Below, in pieces: positions 8,670 to 19,285 of a stretch of DNA of 64,000 nucleotides. This DNA is from Thermoplasma volcanium GSS1. Lineage in GTDB: Archaea > Thermoplasmatota > Thermoplasmata > Thermoplasmatales > Thermoplasmataceae. A program made the translations under genes and the position numbers. The stretch covers positions 124,001-188,000 of the forward strand of contig NC_002689.2 in the NCBI RefSeq assembly GCF_000011185.1, in the 5' to 3' direction. The notes beneath the pieces are model-generated. The model worked only from the letters and a program-made list of their open reading frames with translations, did no database searches and was not told the DNA's origin. Positions within the stretch are counted from its first letter, which is position 1, and each line of letters opens with the position of its first letter.

Positions 8670-10727
8670 ATTCAGTGAAAATAGTCATAGAAAATCTTTG
8701 ATTGAAGAGTTGCCAAGAATAGTGGAAAGAGGCGAGAAAGAGGCCCAAAAAATTCTTGACGGTCTTTCAAAATCGCAAAGAATAACGCTGCAAACAAATG
8801 AACTGGTTCTTCCCACAAAAGCAATTGGAGAATTAAATAAATTCTATGGTCAAACTATTAAAACAGAGAATAACAATGAATTTCTCAATAGGCTTATTTA
8901 TGGTGACAATTTGCTTGCAATGCAAGCATTCCTGGCTGGAGACCCTGAAACTGGACTGCCTTCTATGCGTGGAAAAATAGATCTGATTTACATTGATCCA
9001 CCATTTGACAGTAAAGCGAATTATAGAACGAAAATACATCTGCCAACTGCTGACGTGGAACAAATGCCTTCTGTAATTGAACAGTTTGCTTACTCTGACA
9101 CCTGGAAAGATGGAACGAAGTCGTACTTGGAGATGATAGTTCCGAGGTTAGTTCTTATGAAAGAGCTCTTAAGTGAAAAAGGATCCATTTACGTTCACAT
9201 TGACTGGCACGTTGGGCACTATGTTAAAGTCATTATGGATGAGATTTTTGGGAGGGAGAATTTTGTAAACGAGATCGTATGGAAAAAGACAAACAGCCCA
9301 AAAGCCCAATCTAAAGGTTTTGGCACTCAACATGATGTCTTATATATTTACAGAAAGACTCCGCAATTTATATTTAATCAGATCAAGAAGGAACCGGACG
9401 AAGATTACCTAAAATCGTATGTATATGATGATAATGACGGCAGAGGGCCTTATCAAACAGTTGCCTTGGTTGCAGGAGGTATACAGAGGAGTGAAAACAG
9501 AAAAATTTTCGAATTCCATGGTGTAAGGGCTCCTTGGCTCTATTCATTGGAGAACTTGGAAAGATTCTGGTCCGATGGTAGAATATTCAAGACAAAGACG
9601 GGGTACAGGCTAAAAGTTTATCTAAAGGATATAGCGCTCCGCTTGTATCTGATATATGGGTTGACAAGGAAGTAGGTCCATTGCAGGGCCAGTCTTCAGA
9701 AAACTTAGGATACGTGACTCAAAAACCAGAGGCTCTCTTAAAAAGGATAATAGAGGCATCTTCGCTGCCGGATTCTATAGTTGCTGATTTTTTTGCAGGC
9801 TCTGGGACATTGGGGGCAGTTGCGGAAAAACTTGGAAGAAAATGGATCATGTGCGATGTGGGGAAACCTGCTTGTATGATCATGAGAAAACGGCTAAGCG
9901 ATCTAAACGCAAGGCCATTCCTCTACCAATCTATAGGTGACTATCAAAAGGAGCAATTCAAGAGGTCACAATTTAGACGTATTGGCGACCTTGCCCATGT
10001 TGTCATAAAACTTTATGGGGCAATACCTTTCCCTATGCAGGATGGCATTCCAAACAATTTGGGTTACATAAAACAGAGCAAAACTCTTGTATATGTGGAT
10101 TCCCCCGCAAGAATAACTGGTTATTCTACTTTGAAGGGAGCCCAGAAACTAAGAAGATCTGTTATGGGCAGGTGGGAAAAAATAGTTGTATTAGGATGGA
10201 ACTTCGACAACGACATCGGTAGAATCATCGAAAGCCTTAACGACGATAAATTGGAGGTCCTGGTTATACCACCAGACCTGCTTGAAAAACTAAGAAACAA
10301 AGAAGATTGTGACGATCTAATTAAAAATGGAAAGGTAAAATTCTCGTCTCTGCGGTATCTCAGTGTGAAGCCCATAAGAAGGAAAACGGTTGACGAAGCC
10401 CAAGAAGAGCTGGAAATTGAACTTGAGAATTATGTCTTGCTTTCCCCCGACGCTTTGCCTCTGGACAAAGATGATAAGGAAAAACTTGAGAAAGTGATAG
10501 AAGAAGACCCGCTTAGCCTCATCGAATACTGGAGTATTGATCCTGATTACGACGGCGAAGTGTTTAGAAGTAAATGGCAGGATTACAGAGAAAATCATCG
10601 GAATAGTTTTAAGGTCAATAGAAAGGTAAAACTCCTTGTGCCAAGAACTGGCAAAAAGAGAAGGGTGTGCGTAAGGGCTGTTGATGTACTGGGGTTTGAA
10701 AGTATGGCAATTCAGGATGTAAGATAA
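8662..10727 (+). pseudogene. mod: Type III restriction-modification DNA methyltransferase (Mod), frameshifted
   Basis: Beta-class adenine-N6 methyltransferase of type III systems. The first part holds motif IV (YIDPPFDSK); the second part, in the -1 frame, holds motif I (DFFAGSGTLG) after LGYVTQKPEALL, the order expected for Mod. The break is near 9624: the upstream frame runs to a stop at 9673-9675, while the homology continues as GYSAPLVSDIWVD in the other frame. No homopolymer sits there, so phase variation is unlikely; a point deletion or a sequencing error are the simple readings. A TTG at 8650 is a possible earlier start. Confidence 0.85.
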
Positions 10728-11030
10728 TGGTTAACTTAAAGTCTCTTTGTAGAATGGATGCCGCATTGAAACTTGAAAAGGAGTTAAACGAAGAAGTCAA
10801 TTCATGAAGGGAATCAGTAGAATTCATGAAAATGGCAGCTACTGATACATGCGAACTTCTTAACTTCTGGGACGCTAAAGGAATATTTGCAAAAGAGAAG
10901 GAATTCAATTTCCGTCAAGGGCAACGGCAAACCCCTGAATACTATCCATGTGGGGCTTAAAGGCTACTATTGTTGAGGCCAGAAAGCGTTCATGACCTTG
11001 TTTCAAAACACGTATGTTTTCACCTTAGCA
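10727..11030 (+). pseudogene. res: Remnant of type III restriction subunit (Res)
   Basis: An ATG overlapping the Mod stop by one base starts a frame with an in-frame stop at 10805-10807. Beyond it the reading resembles the N-terminus of type III Res: ELLNFWDAKGIFAKEKEFNF, then in a shifted frame LNTIHVGLK. The helicase motifs that should follow are absent; DNA up to the tRNA-Phe gene (11031-11330) shows nothing coding. The nuclease/helicase gene is therefore deleted. Confidence 0.72.
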
Positions 11031-11330
11031 CGCATAGTGATTTTTGTTTCTTGAAATACGCCATCGCCAATCCATGACTTTCCTAAAAAAGTCAAAGAAA
11101 GGCGCTTTAGTATATTTCCAGCCATTCCGGTAAACTTTGTGTATTTGCCTAGTTTTTTAATGATCAAGTTAGTTAAACAGGTCTAATGGCCTTGACAGAC
11201 AGGAAATGAAGTTTAAAACCAATAGTAAGTACCAGAAGAGATCTGATTTTAACGGATCCTCTAGAGCTATCTTGATAAATTCATCAAAAATCCACAACAG
11301 TATGAGAATAATGCTGAATTTATGAATATA

Positions 11331-11403
11331 TGCCGTGGGCCGGGATCGAACCAGCGACCTCCAGATCTTCAGTCTGGCGCTCTCCCAACTGAGCTACCAC
11401 GGC
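11331..11403 (-). tRNA. tRNA-Phe (GAA)
   Basis: On the minus strand a full cloverleaf is seen: acceptor stem GCCGTGG/CCACGGC, D arm with AGCTCAGTTGGGAGAGC, anticodon stem CCAGA/TCTGG with loop CTGAAGA (anticodon GAA), T arm GCTGG-TTCGATC-CCGGC, discriminator A. No intron and no encoded CCA. Confidence 0.95.
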
Positions 11404-11482
11404 TTACAGCGTTATTGCTAAATTTTATAAAAAGGTTGGCTTGCAAAGAATGAAATGGAAGTAATTAGTTCATTAAGCATAT

Positions 11483-12991
11483 CTATTTTGGATTGATTGA
11501 TCCGATTGATTCTTTTCCGAGAAGCTCCCTTATTATTTTTCCAGACTGGCTTCTAGGTATTTTTTTCACCATAACATACCTGAATGGCCTTATTTCCAAT
11601 GGAAGAATCTCTTTGCAGGTACGTGCAAATTTTACAGCATCGGATCTATCGCTCGAAGCTATGAACGCCTCTAGCCTATAGGACGATCTTGTTTTGTAAA
11701 GGCCGACTGCTAAGTCTGTCTTATTCCACACTTTGCCGATAATCCCCTCTATTATTTCTGGAGAAACAACGCTACCAAACACGGTTTCTGAAGCTTTTGC
11801 TAGGTATAGGTGGCCTGATTCGTCTATGTGTCCTAGATCACCTGTACTCAGAGATCCTCCTTCATCTGTCTTGTCTACAATCCTGTTTGACTTAATCTTG
11901 ACTAGCCCATTTTCCCCAACAGGTAGTGGCTTTCCACTTCTATCACTAATACTAACTGTGCAATCTGGCAGAGCAACTCCGACTGAATCAAAATCATTTT
12001 TCATTAGTTCCTGCATACATACAAGTCCGGTCGCAGCTGAAATATCGTATCCAATCTTTATGTCTTTTCCGTACTTAACGAAGAAATCCTTGAGAAACTC
12101 AGGTCTGATGTATTCGCCAATAGAAAACAGGTAACGTATAGTTTTAGGCATTTCTACATTTTTTAAAAGCATCTCCTCGTATAGGTAAGTATTCCCCACA
12201 AGCATTGATGACTCAGCTTTTTCAATAGCCTTAATAGTCTTCTCCACTTCGTAAAACTCAGGCATTAAAGTAAGGGTTCGTCCAGAAAAAAGAGGTATTA
12301 GAGAAAAAATGAGAGAAGAAATGTGGTTTAAAGACGAATATACCGCAACATCTTTTCTATAACCTTCTAGAAACTGCTGTAAAGAATTAGCTGCCTCATA
12401 GATAAAGCTGCTCGGATATGTATAAACAGAATCCCCTCTAAAAGTATGCCTCTTGAGTACTCCGTCATTCTCAGGCAGTTCTTCTCTGTTTACTTTGTCG
12501 AATATCATGTCTGAAAATTTTAATATGCCTCTCTTCGCAAGGAACTTCTTAAAACAGGCCCTGTCATTTTTAAAGTATGGATCTATGGATGACCCGTACG
12601 GTCCAAGATCCTCCTCACGCACAACTATGGCACGATCAGGAAAAGGATCTAGCCTGCATAGCGAGGAGGCATTTCCTATTATGGTTTTTATCCCATACTT
12701 AGAAGGGTTCTCATACTGATTCAGTATGAAGGCTGGAAGTCCAAGCCTATTTAGTGCAAGTATCGATATGAGGATCTGTGGTGAATTCCGAAGCATTATT
12801 CCGACATCGCCATCAACATCGAGGCTCTTAAGGTTAAACGCAAACGAATCTACCATAGAAATTAGCGCGCTATAAGTTATTGGCTTTCCAAGATAGTATA
12901 TTGCTACCTGACTGCTATTCTTTTCTGCGATCTGATAGAGATAACGATAGAGCGTATTCTCCTGCTTAACTTCGGCTTCACCCATTCCCAT
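11483..12991 (-). CDS. Degenerate ANL-superfamily (AMP-binding) protein
   Basis: 502 residues with the overall plan of an acyl-CoA synthetase: N-terminal segment TYSALISMVDSFAFNLK, a hinge aspartate in STGDLGHIDESGHLYLA, and a C-terminal IPRSQSGKIIRELL with the catalytic lysine. The phosphate-binding loop expected around residue 190 (Ser/Thr-Gly-rich) is replaced by TYPSSFIYEAA, and the adenylate motif YGxTE reads GYDISAATG. It may be a non-adenylating paralogue or have another substrate. Lies next to tRNA-Phe and codirectional with the NAD(P)HX repair gene. Confidence 0.7.
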   Translation of the reverse strand: MGMGEAEVKQENTLYRYLYQIAEKNSSQVAIYYLGKPITYSALISMVDSFAFNLKSLDVDGDVGIMLRNSPQILISILALNRLGLPAFILNQYENPSKYGIKTIIGNASSLCRLDPFPDRAIVVREEDLGPYGSSIDPYFKNDRACFKKFLAKRGILKFSDMIFDKVNREELPENDGVLKRHTFRGDSVYTYPSSFIYEAANSLQQFLEGYRKDVAVYSSLNHISSLIFSLIPLFSGRTLTLMPEFYEVEKTIKAIEKAESSMLVGNTYLYEEMLLKNVEMPKTIRYLFSIGEYIRPEFLKDFFVKYGKDIKIGYDISAATGLVCMQELMKNDFDSVGVALPDCTVSISDRSGKPLPVGENGLVKIKSNRIVDKTDEGGSLSTGDLGHIDESGHLYLAKASETVFGSVVSPEIIEGIIGKVWNKTDLAVGLYKTRSSYRLEAFIASSDRSDAVKFARTCKEILPLEIRPFRYVMVKKIPRSQSGKIIRELLGKESIGSINPK

Positions 12992-13050
12992 TCATATCCA
13001 TGCTCTAGTATTAAATTTTTTTTACCTAATGCCTCGTTGCAAATATACGC

Positions 13051-14433
13051 TTACCTAACATAACTGGCCATAACAGAAGGGATTTCATCTATCATGTCCG
13101 TAATTTTATAGAATAAGCCCTTCTTGTCATAAGCCAGCTCACCGATCCTCTTGTTTAAGTAGGTGCCCATTAGACATGACCTCATCGGGTCTATCCCCTT
13201 TGATATGAAAGATGATATCAACCCAGCTAGGAGATCTCCTGTTCCTCCCATGGTCATTCTGGCATTGCCTCCCTTGGCATAATGGACCTCTTTTCCGTCG
13301 GTAATGATATCTACCTTTCCTTTCAGGACTATTATTATGCCTTTTTCTTTTGCAAATTCTACTGCGTTTTCTTCGTTTGGTTCAGTACCTGTAAGCTTTC
13401 TGAACTCGTTCTTGTGAGGAGTGACAACTATCTTCTTTCCTTTAATTATCGACAGGTGTTTTGACAGTAATGTAATGCCGTCCGCATCTATTACAATTGG
13501 TACTGCAGATCCATTGACTAGCCTCTTCAGTGCTATTTCTGCCTCATGGGATGTACCAAGGCCAGGTCCGATCAATAGGGCACTATTCCTCCAAACCTCT
13601 TCATAGCTTGCTTGCCTTTTATAATCGAATAGCCTCACTATTATGCCTGGGTCGTAGGACGATACTATTTCATAATTCTTATTCGTGACGTATATTCGCA
13701 CTAGGTCAAGGCCAAGATTCTCTGCTGCTAGTGCTGCTATGACTGAAGAACCATGGTATTCCCAGCCTGCAACTATGCCGAGTGTACCATTCATCCCCTT
13801 GTGCGAATCTGGATCAGGTCGTGGATAATATATTAGATCCCCAGGGCCCGCATACTTTCTCACATCATCAGGTATACCAATATCTGCCACGATTATTTCT
13901 CCACTATTTTCCTTGTTCATACCATATTTTAGGGATGTGAACGTAACTGTTATATCTGGCCTTACCGCACAGTTTGTCCCAAGGCCTGATGGTACATCAA
14001 CAGAAACGATCTTTTTGCCGGAGGCATTTATCTTCTCTATCGTACTTTTATAAGGTTCCTTTGGCTCACCAGATATTCCTACCCCAAAGATGCCATCTAT
14101 GATTATGTCTGCAGCCAGGCATTCGTCAATGTGAGAGGCATCTACTACGTTTCCGCCATATTCCTGCAACGCTTTTTTGGCTAGTTCGCTCTTCAGCCCG
14201 TTTACCAATAGTACGGTAACTTCGAATTTTGTGCGGAGCAATTCAGCCGCGACTATGGCGTCGCCTGCGTTATTTCCTGTACCACATACTACGCATACCT
14301 TCTGTCCACTTGCGAAATTTTTTTCGATCACCTTGGCAACAGAAGATCCTGCGTTCTTCATAAGTGGATACGTGCTCCCGTAGAGGTATTCGTAGTTAAG
14401 ATCATCATGGCGCATATCATCGTAATAACCCAT
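13051..14433 (-). CDS. nnr: Bifunctional NAD(P)H-hydrate epimerase / ADP-dependent dehydratase
   Basis: 460 residues from the ATG at 14433; the open frame runs 31 codons further but those are not family-like and would reach the divergent neighbour. N-terminal YjeF/epimerase domain: KVCVVCGTGNNAGDAIVAAELL and IDGIFGVGISGEP, then VDVPSGLG. C-terminal ribokinase-like dehydratase domain: GPGLGTSHEAE, VIDADGITLL, VTPHKNEFRKLTG and the catalytic GGTGDLLAG loop. It repairs damaged NADH/NADPH hydrates. It has its own promoter, divergent from the aldo/keto reductase. Confidence 0.93.
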   Translation of the reverse strand: MGYYDDMRHDDLNYEYLYGSTYPLMKNAGSSVAKVIEKNFASGQKVCVVCGTGNNAGDAIVAAELLRTKFEVTVLLVNGLKSELAKKALQEYGGNVVDASHIDECLAADIIIDGIFGVGISGEPKEPYKSTIEKINASGKKIVSVDVPSGLGTNCAVRPDITVTFTSLKYGMNKENSGEIIVADIGIPDDVRKYAGPGDLIYYPRPDPDSHKGMNGTLGIVAGWEYHGSSVIAALAAENLGLDLVRIYVTNKNYEIVSSYDPGIIVRLFDYKRQASYEEVWRNSALLIGPGLGTSHEAEIALKRLVNGSAVPIVIDADGITLLSKHLSIIKGKKIVVTPHKNEFRKLTGTEPNEENAVEFAKEKGIIIVLKGKVDIITDGKEVHYAKGGNARMTMGGTGDLLAGLISSFISKGIDPMRSCLMGTYLNKRIGELAYDKKGLFYKITDMIDEIPSVMASYVR

Positions 14434-14527
14434 ACCTAAACATGACAACTTAAAAGAAATAGTTAAGCTAAATATTTTCTGCATTCGATTCAAAAGTGTG
14501 AAATAGCATGTATATATAATCAACATT

Positions 14528-15547
14528 ATGAAGTACGTAAGGTATGGGTCTACAGCCTCATTTGTATCTGTGCTTTCCTTTGGTGCTATGACATTTGGAG
14601 AAAGAAATAGATGGAAATTGGGCGGTGTAACGCAGGAGCTCTCCGATCGAATGGTAAAAAGGGCTTACGATGCCGGCATAAATCTCTTTGATACGGCCGA
14701 TGTTTACGACGATGGAGATTCAGAGGTCATGCTTGGCAGATCCCTAAAACCATACAGGGACAGTGTAATGATAGCAACCAAGGTCAGGGGAAAGATCGGT
14801 CAAGGAGTTAATTCAAGCGGCCTGTCAAGGCACCATATGCACATTGCAATAAAGAAGAGCCTTGAAAGGCTTGGTACGGAATGGATCGACATATACCAAT
14901 ACCACGGCTGGGATGTTTACGGAAATTTTGAGGAATTCCTTGAGACTATGGAATCTTTTGTGGAACAGGGCCTAGTCATATATCCAGCAGTTTCGAACTT
15001 CACTGCTTGGCAGATCTCTGTTCTACAGACAATGGCGATAGAAAGAGGCTATGCGAGGTACGAAAGTGCACAGATGAACTACAGCTTGCTAAACAGGGAT
15101 GTAGAATATGAGGTGCTTCCTTTTATGAAGTACAGTGGGATGACTCTGCTTTCATGGAGCCCACTCCATGGCGGTGTGCTTGCTGGAAAATACAAGAAGG
15201 GCGAGAAGCCAGCCACAGGGACAAGGATGGGTAATCGTGGCTTCTTCTTCCCGTATTTTGACGAAGATCATGGATGGGACGTAGTGGAGGAAGTTAAGAA
15301 GGTGGCCCAAGAACAGGGCTGCAAGCCGTCGCAAGTTGCCCTTGCTTGGATTATATCGAAGTCGCACGTAGCTATACTGGGAGCTAGAAGCATGGAACAA
15401 CTCGAAGAAAACCTTGGTTCGCTTGATGTGCAACTCACTAAAGAGCAGATGGATCGCCTCGATAATGTATCCAAAAACAGGGAAATTTATCCGAACTGGA
15501 TGGTCGAAAGGCAAAATCATGAAAGAGACTTCGAAATAATTAATTAA
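14528..15547 (+). CDS. Aldo/keto reductase
   Basis: 339-residue NADPH-binding TIM barrel. Visible family marks: FGAMTFG, the Asp/Tyr motif FDTADVYDDGDSE, the catalytic lysine in IATKVRGK, the histidine in YQYHGWD, and the C-terminal cofactor segment AILGARSMEQLEENLG. Closest in look to the Kv-beta/YajO-type aldo/keto reductases. Substrate cannot be told. Divergent from nnr with about 95 nt between. Confidence 0.9.
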   Translation: MKYVRYGSTASFVSVLSFGAMTFGERNRWKLGGVTQELSDRMVKRAYDAGINLFDTADVYDDGDSEVMLGRSLKPYRDSVMIATKVRGKIGQGVNSSGLSRHHMHIAIKKSLERLGTEWIDIYQYHGWDVYGNFEEFLETMESFVEQGLVIYPAVSNFTAWQISVLQTMAIERGYARYESAQMNYSLLNRDVEYEVLPFMKYSGMTLLSWSPLHGGVLAGKYKKGEKPATGTRMGNRGFFFPYFDEDHGWDVVEEVKKVAQEQGCKPSQVALAWIISKSHVAILGARSMEQLEENLGSLDVQLTKEQMDRLDNVSKNREIYPNWMVERQNHERDFEIIN

Positions 15548-15648
15548 TATCTACTCGTTTTATTCTCAAATTTCGGAAGTTTAGATGTTTAAACGAATTT
15601 CTTGTTTAAAGTTCCTAATCCTTTTATAAAAAAAGAATATACGAATAT

Positions 15649-15918
15649 ATGAAGGAATATGAGACCGAAACCAAAGGGGGAAAGGTGGAGGCAAGGGTTT
15701 TCATTGATTCAGGCAAATTTGTAATATACGGATACGAAGAAGACGGAAAAATGGAGAAAAAATACAGGCTCGTTCTAAAAGGAGAAAAAGAGAACAGGTC
15801 TTTTTTTATAATACCTACGGGAAATAAGAGAAATTTAGCTATTGATGCAGATTTCGAAAGTGAAGTGTATGTACTGAAAGATGGTAAATCTGTAAAGGTT
15901 TCTGACCTATTCGACTAA
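15649..15918 (+). CDS. Small conserved-looking protein of unknown function
   Basis: 89 residues, soluble, rich in Lys and Glu, predicted mostly beta (VEARVFIDSGKFVIYGYEED, YRLVLKGEK, FFIIPTG). No recognised domain. A TTTTATAAAA box centred about 25 nt before the ATG supports the start as a leaderless gene. It sits 52 nt before the HMG-CoA synthase gene, which has its own box. Confidence 0.65.
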   Translation: MKEYETETKGGKVEARVFIDSGKFVIYGYEEDGKMEKKYRLVLKGEKENRSFFIIPTGNKRNLAIDADFESEVYVLKDGKSVKVSDLFD

Positions 15919-15970
15919 CGTCGAATTGAACTTCGCCAATTTTTAAATACCCCTACACATTCCATGTTTT

Positions 15971-17026
15971 ATGTCAGGGATAGTGACCTACGGTTCTTAC
16001 ATACCCAGGTACAGGATAAAACCTGATGAGATAGCAAGGGTATGGGGAGAGAACCCTGAGAGAATAAAAAACGGTATTTTTATACTAAGTAAATCTGTTC
16101 CGGCTCCAGATGAGGACGTGGCTACAATATCTGTTGAAGCCGCTAGGAATGCCCTCAAGAGAAAAAAAATTAACCCAAAGGAGATAGGTGCCATTTACGT
16201 CGGTTCTGAATCGCACCCATATGCAGTTAAGCCAACTGCTACCATAGTTGGATCGGCCATCGGTGTAGATTTTTCACTCTTTGCTGCGGATTATGAGTTT
16301 GCCTGCAAGGCAGGTACCGCTGGCATGCAGAATGTGAAGGCAATGGTCGACGCTGGAATGATCAAGTATGGACTTGCAATAGGAGCTGACACTTCACAGG
16401 GCGCCCCAGGTGATGCACTAGAATATTCAGCCTCAGCAGGCGGTAGTGCCTTCATAATAGGCAAGGATGATGTTATTGCTGAGATTAACTCTACTTTGTC
16501 TGTTGCTTCCGATACGCCAGATTTCTGGAGGAGGGAAGGTCAGCCGTACCCGAGCCATGGAGAGCGATTTACGGGAGAGCCTGCATACTTCAGGCACGTG
16601 GTGAATGCAGCCAAGATGATGATGGAACGAATGGAGACACAACCAAAGGATTACGATTACGTTGTATTCCACCAGCCAAACGGTAAGTTTCCGACTAGGG
16701 CAGCAAAGCTTCTTGGTTTTGAGGAGAAACAGTACAAGGACGGTTTAATAACTCCTTATATTGGAAACACATACTCCGGATCGATGATGACAGGCCTTTC
16801 ATCAATACTTGATGTCTCAAAGCCAGGCGATCATATACTTGCTGTTTCATTTGGATCCGGCGCCGGTTCAGACGCATTCGATATTACGGTAACGGATCGC
16901 ATAGAGGAAATGGATAGGAATAAGGCTCCTACTATTAAGAAAATGCTTGAAAAAATTAAATGGGTTGACTACGCTATATATGCCAAGTATAAGAAAAAGA
17001 TAGTTCTAGGTGATGGAATTGAGTAA
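15971..17026 (+). CDS. Hydroxymethylglutaryl-CoA synthase
   Basis: 351 residues, archaeal type. Condenses acetyl-CoA with acetoacetyl-CoA to HMG-CoA at the start of the mevalonate pathway. Catalytic Cys112 lies in [11 protein letters not shown]; Glu80 sits in YVGSESHPY; the later His is in [19 protein letters not shown] box about 26 nt upstream fits a leaderless start. The stop overlaps the start of the thiolase-like gene, and the DUF35 gene follows, the three-gene set known to form a thiolase/HMGCS/DUF35 complex in archaea. Confidence 0.93.
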   Translation: MSGIVTYGSYIPRYRIKPDEIARVWGENPERIKNGIFILSKSVPAPDEDVATISVEAARNALKRKKINPKEIGAIYVGSESHPYAVKPTATIVGSAIGVDFSLFAADYEFACKAGTAGMQNVKAMVDAGMIKYGLAIGADTSQGAPGDALEYSASAGGSAFIIGKDDVIAEINSTLSVASDTPDFWRREGQPYPSHGERFTGEPAYFRHVVNAAKMMMERMETQPKDYDYVVFHQPNGKFPTRAAKLLGFEEKQYKDGLITPYIGNTYSGSMMTGLSSILDVSKPGDHILAVSFGSGAGSDAFDITVTDRIEEMDRNKAPTIKKMLEKIKWVDYAIYAKYKKKIVLGDGIE

Positions 17027-18182
17027 TGACGTTTATATTATCGGTGCAGGTGAAACAAAATTCGGCGAACTATGGGATAAGTCCCTTAGGGATCTGGCTG
17101 TAGAAGCCGGCCTTGAGGCCATAAAAGACGCAAATATATACTCTAAAGACTTGCAGATGCTCTACGCCAGCAATAGTCTGGCCGGAACAATAAATGAACA
17201 GTCTAACATTGCTGCACTTGCAGCTGACTTTTCCGGTATTGCAGAGAACCATGTTCCTGCTGTAAGGGTTGAAGCTTCTACTGCATCTGGCGGTGCGGCT
17301 GTCAGGGAAGCTTATCTCGCCATTAAGTCCGGAGAGTACGATGTGGTAATGGTGGGCGGTGTCGAGAAAATGACAGATATATACGGAACAGAGATAATCG
17401 ATGTACAGTCCTCGATATTGGATCGAGAATGGGAAAGCTTCAATGGTGCCACACCAGCAGCCATGGCGGCAATAGCAGCACGCAGGTACATGCATGACTT
17501 TAATGTTGAAAGAGAGGCCATATCCATGGTCGCTGTTAACGATCACGCTAATGCATCGCTGAATCCTGATGCTCAATACAGGAATAAGATAACTGTAGAT
17601 CAGGTATTAAACAGCGATCCTGTTGCTGAGCCACTTAACGTATTCGATTGTTCCCCGATTACCGACGGTGCTTCAGCAATAATATTGGCATCTGAAGGCT
17701 TTGTCAAGAAAAACAGGATTGATGGCGTAAGAATATTAAGCTCTGCTATGGCAGAGGACTACCTAGCACTTCATAGCAGGAAATCTATCTACACTCTGGA
17801 ATCAACAAAGATCGCCACAGAAGAAGCACTTAAGAAGGCAGGAATAAAGAGGGAAGACGTATCATTTTTAGAGTTAAACGATTCCTACAGTATATATGGA
17901 CTGCTTGAACTTGAAGACATGGGTTTTGCAGAAAAGGGTAAGGCAAAGGATCTGGTTTACGACGACATAAAGCTGAACGGAAGGCTCCCTGTTAATCCGT
18001 CTGGTGGCCTTAAAGCTAAAGGCAATCCTCTGGGGGCTACAGGTGTTTCTCAATTTTTTGAAGCATACTTACAGCTCAAAGGGAAGGCAGGGCAGAGGCA
18101 GGTAAAGGATGCAAGGTATGCGCTGCTCCACAATATGGCTGGAACTGGAGCAACTTCTGTTGTACATGTTGTAGGTGAGTGA
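17010..18182 (+). CDS. Thiolase-fold protein of the HMG-CoA synthase operon; catalytic residues replaced
   Basis: 390 residues from GTG 17010 (an ATG follows at 17013), of the SCP2/archaeal thiolase group whose members make acetoacetyl-CoA for HMG-CoA synthase. The fold motifs are clear, but the expected nucleophile in the Ala-Cys-Ala-Ser-Gly motif is Thr91 (EASTASGG), the His of the EVHD motif is Asn290 (ELNDSYS), and the His of GHPxGATG is Asn339 (GNPLGATG). By family rules this should not be a standard thiolase. The operon position, overlapping HMGCS upstream and DUF35 downstream, points to a structural or altered role in that complex. Confidence 0.85.
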   Translation: MMELSNDVYIIGAGETKFGELWDKSLRDLAVEAGLEAIKDANIYSKDLQMLYASNSLAGTINEQSNIAALAADFSGIAENHVPAVRVEASTASGGAAVREAYLAIKSGEYDVVMVGGVEKMTDIYGTEIIDVQSSILDREWESFNGATPAAMAAIAARRYMHDFNVEREAISMVAVNDHANASLNPDAQYRNKITVDQVLNSDPVAEPLNVFDCSPITDGASAIILASEGFVKKNRIDGVRILSSAMAEDYLALHSRKSIYTLESTKIATEEALKKAGIKREDVSFLELNDSYSIYGLLELEDMGFAEKGKAKDLVYDDIKLNGRLPVNPSGGLKAKGNPLGATGVSQFFEAYLQLKGKAGQRQVKDARYALLHNMAGTGATSVVHVVGE

Positions 18183-18586
18183 AGATGGGACAGCTTTCTA
18201 GATTTTGGAGAGAGAGTGAGCACAGGTACAGGCTGCTTGGATCAAAGTGTGGCAACTGTGGAACGGTATATTTTCCTCCAAGGGAGGTTTGCCCGACATG
18301 CCATAGGGACTCAATAGGAAAAATGAAGGACATAGAGCTGTCTGGAGACGGCGTCATAGAATCATTTACCGTAGTGCATGAAGCTCCGCCTCGTTTTTCA
18401 AGGCAGAGGCCATACATACTTGCACTTATAAAGACTGAGGAAGGGCCGATGTTGACCGGCCAAATAGTAGATGCAGATCCAGACGAAGTAGAAATAGGAA
18501 AGAAAGTGCACGCGGTGTTCAGGAGAATGGGCGAGGACGGAGAGAGCGGAGTAATAGTTTACGGATATAAGTTTGTTCTGGACTAA
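18179..18586 (+). CDS. DUF35 zinc-ribbon/OB-fold acyl-CoA-binding protein
   Basis: 135 residues. N-terminal rubredoxin-like zinc ribbon with CGNC and CPTCHR, then an OB-fold ([27 protein letters not shown]). In the known archaeal complex it bridges thiolase and HMG-CoA synthase and helps bind CoA so the intermediate is channelled. Starts with an ATGA overlap on the thiolase-like gene; its 3' end overlaps the convergent RNase HII gene by 4 nt. Confidence 0.92.
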   Translation: MKMGQLSRFWRESEHRYRLLGSKCGNCGTVYFPPREVCPTCHRDSIGKMKDIELSGDGVIESFTVVHEAPPRFSRQRPYILALIKTEEGPMLTGQIVDADPDEVEIGKKVHAVFRRMGEDGESGVIVYGYKFVLD

Positions 18587-19242
18587 AACAGCTTCTTCTG
18601 CCCAGATTCGACGTCTTCTTTTATTTTTTTATAAGTCTCCCAATGTATCCTTGCAACGCTTCTAAGATCTAATCCCTGTTGCATCGCCTTCCTGAGGAAA
18701 TCTATAGTTCTTGGGTCTGATGGATATCCGGATCCAAAAAAGCCGTATTTTTCAGCTATTTTATCTATCTCTCGATCCCTTATGACCTTAGAGACGATGG
18801 AGGCTGCGGATACAGCCGGGTAAATTGAATCAGCCTTATGCTTGCATACAACTTCTTTTCCGCTTTTTTCGCGAATATATTTTTCTGCCCTCTCTTCTAT
18901 AACATCGAAGCAGTCTATGTAAACGATACCTTCAGCTTTGCTTAGCAATTCAAGTATGTAATTCTCTTCTATCTTGTTTAGGCTTTCACTGGCCATATCT
19001 TTGTTCAATGTTTCAGGTGATACAACAACGTATGAATATGCGCAATTTTTAGTTATTTTGTCAAAAAGGTACTCCCTTCGTTTCCTCGACAGCATTTTTG
19101 AATCTTTAACGCCTATCTCTCTTAGGTATTCTTCTTTGCAGCAGACTATCGATATAACCATGGGGCCGATTACTGGCCCACGCCCGGCTTCGTCTATGCC
19201 GCACTGAACTTCTTCATGCATAAAGGCACTCCAGTTCACCAT
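18583..19242 (-). CDS. rnhB: Ribonuclease HII
   Basis: Cleaves the RNA strand of RNA/DNA hybrids and single ribonucleotides. Signature [14 protein letters not shown] gives the first Asp-Glu pair; the other acidic residues lie in YIDCFDV and [17 protein letters not shown]. 219 residues from the ATG at 19242; the ATG at 19221 (seven codons on, [13 protein letters not shown]) is an equally good start, about 34 nt after a TTTTAAAAT box. Convergent with the DUF35 gene, divergent from tRNA-Ala. Confidence 0.93.
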   Translation of the reverse strand: MVNWSAFMHEEVQCGIDEAGRGPVIGPMVISIVCCKEEYLREIGVKDSKMLSRKRREYLFDKITKNCAYSYVVVSPETLNKDMASESLNKIEENYILELLSKAEGIVYIDCFDVIEERAEKYIREKSGKEVVCKHKADSIYPAVSAASIVSKVIRDREIDKIAEKYGFFGSGYPSDPRTIDFLRKAMQQGLDLRSVARIHWETYKKIKEDVESGQKKLF

Positions 19243-19285
19243 AGCATCGATAATTTTAAAACCATGGTGAAATTCACAATACGCA

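Noticed and set aside
9600-9680. Phase-variable or programmed frameshift in Mod
   Set aside because: No simple repeat or classic slippery heptamer at the break; a plain mutation is simpler, and Res is already lost.
14434-14526. Longer N-terminus for the NAD(P)HX repair enzyme
   Set aside because: Would run up against the divergent aldo/keto reductase start and has no family character.
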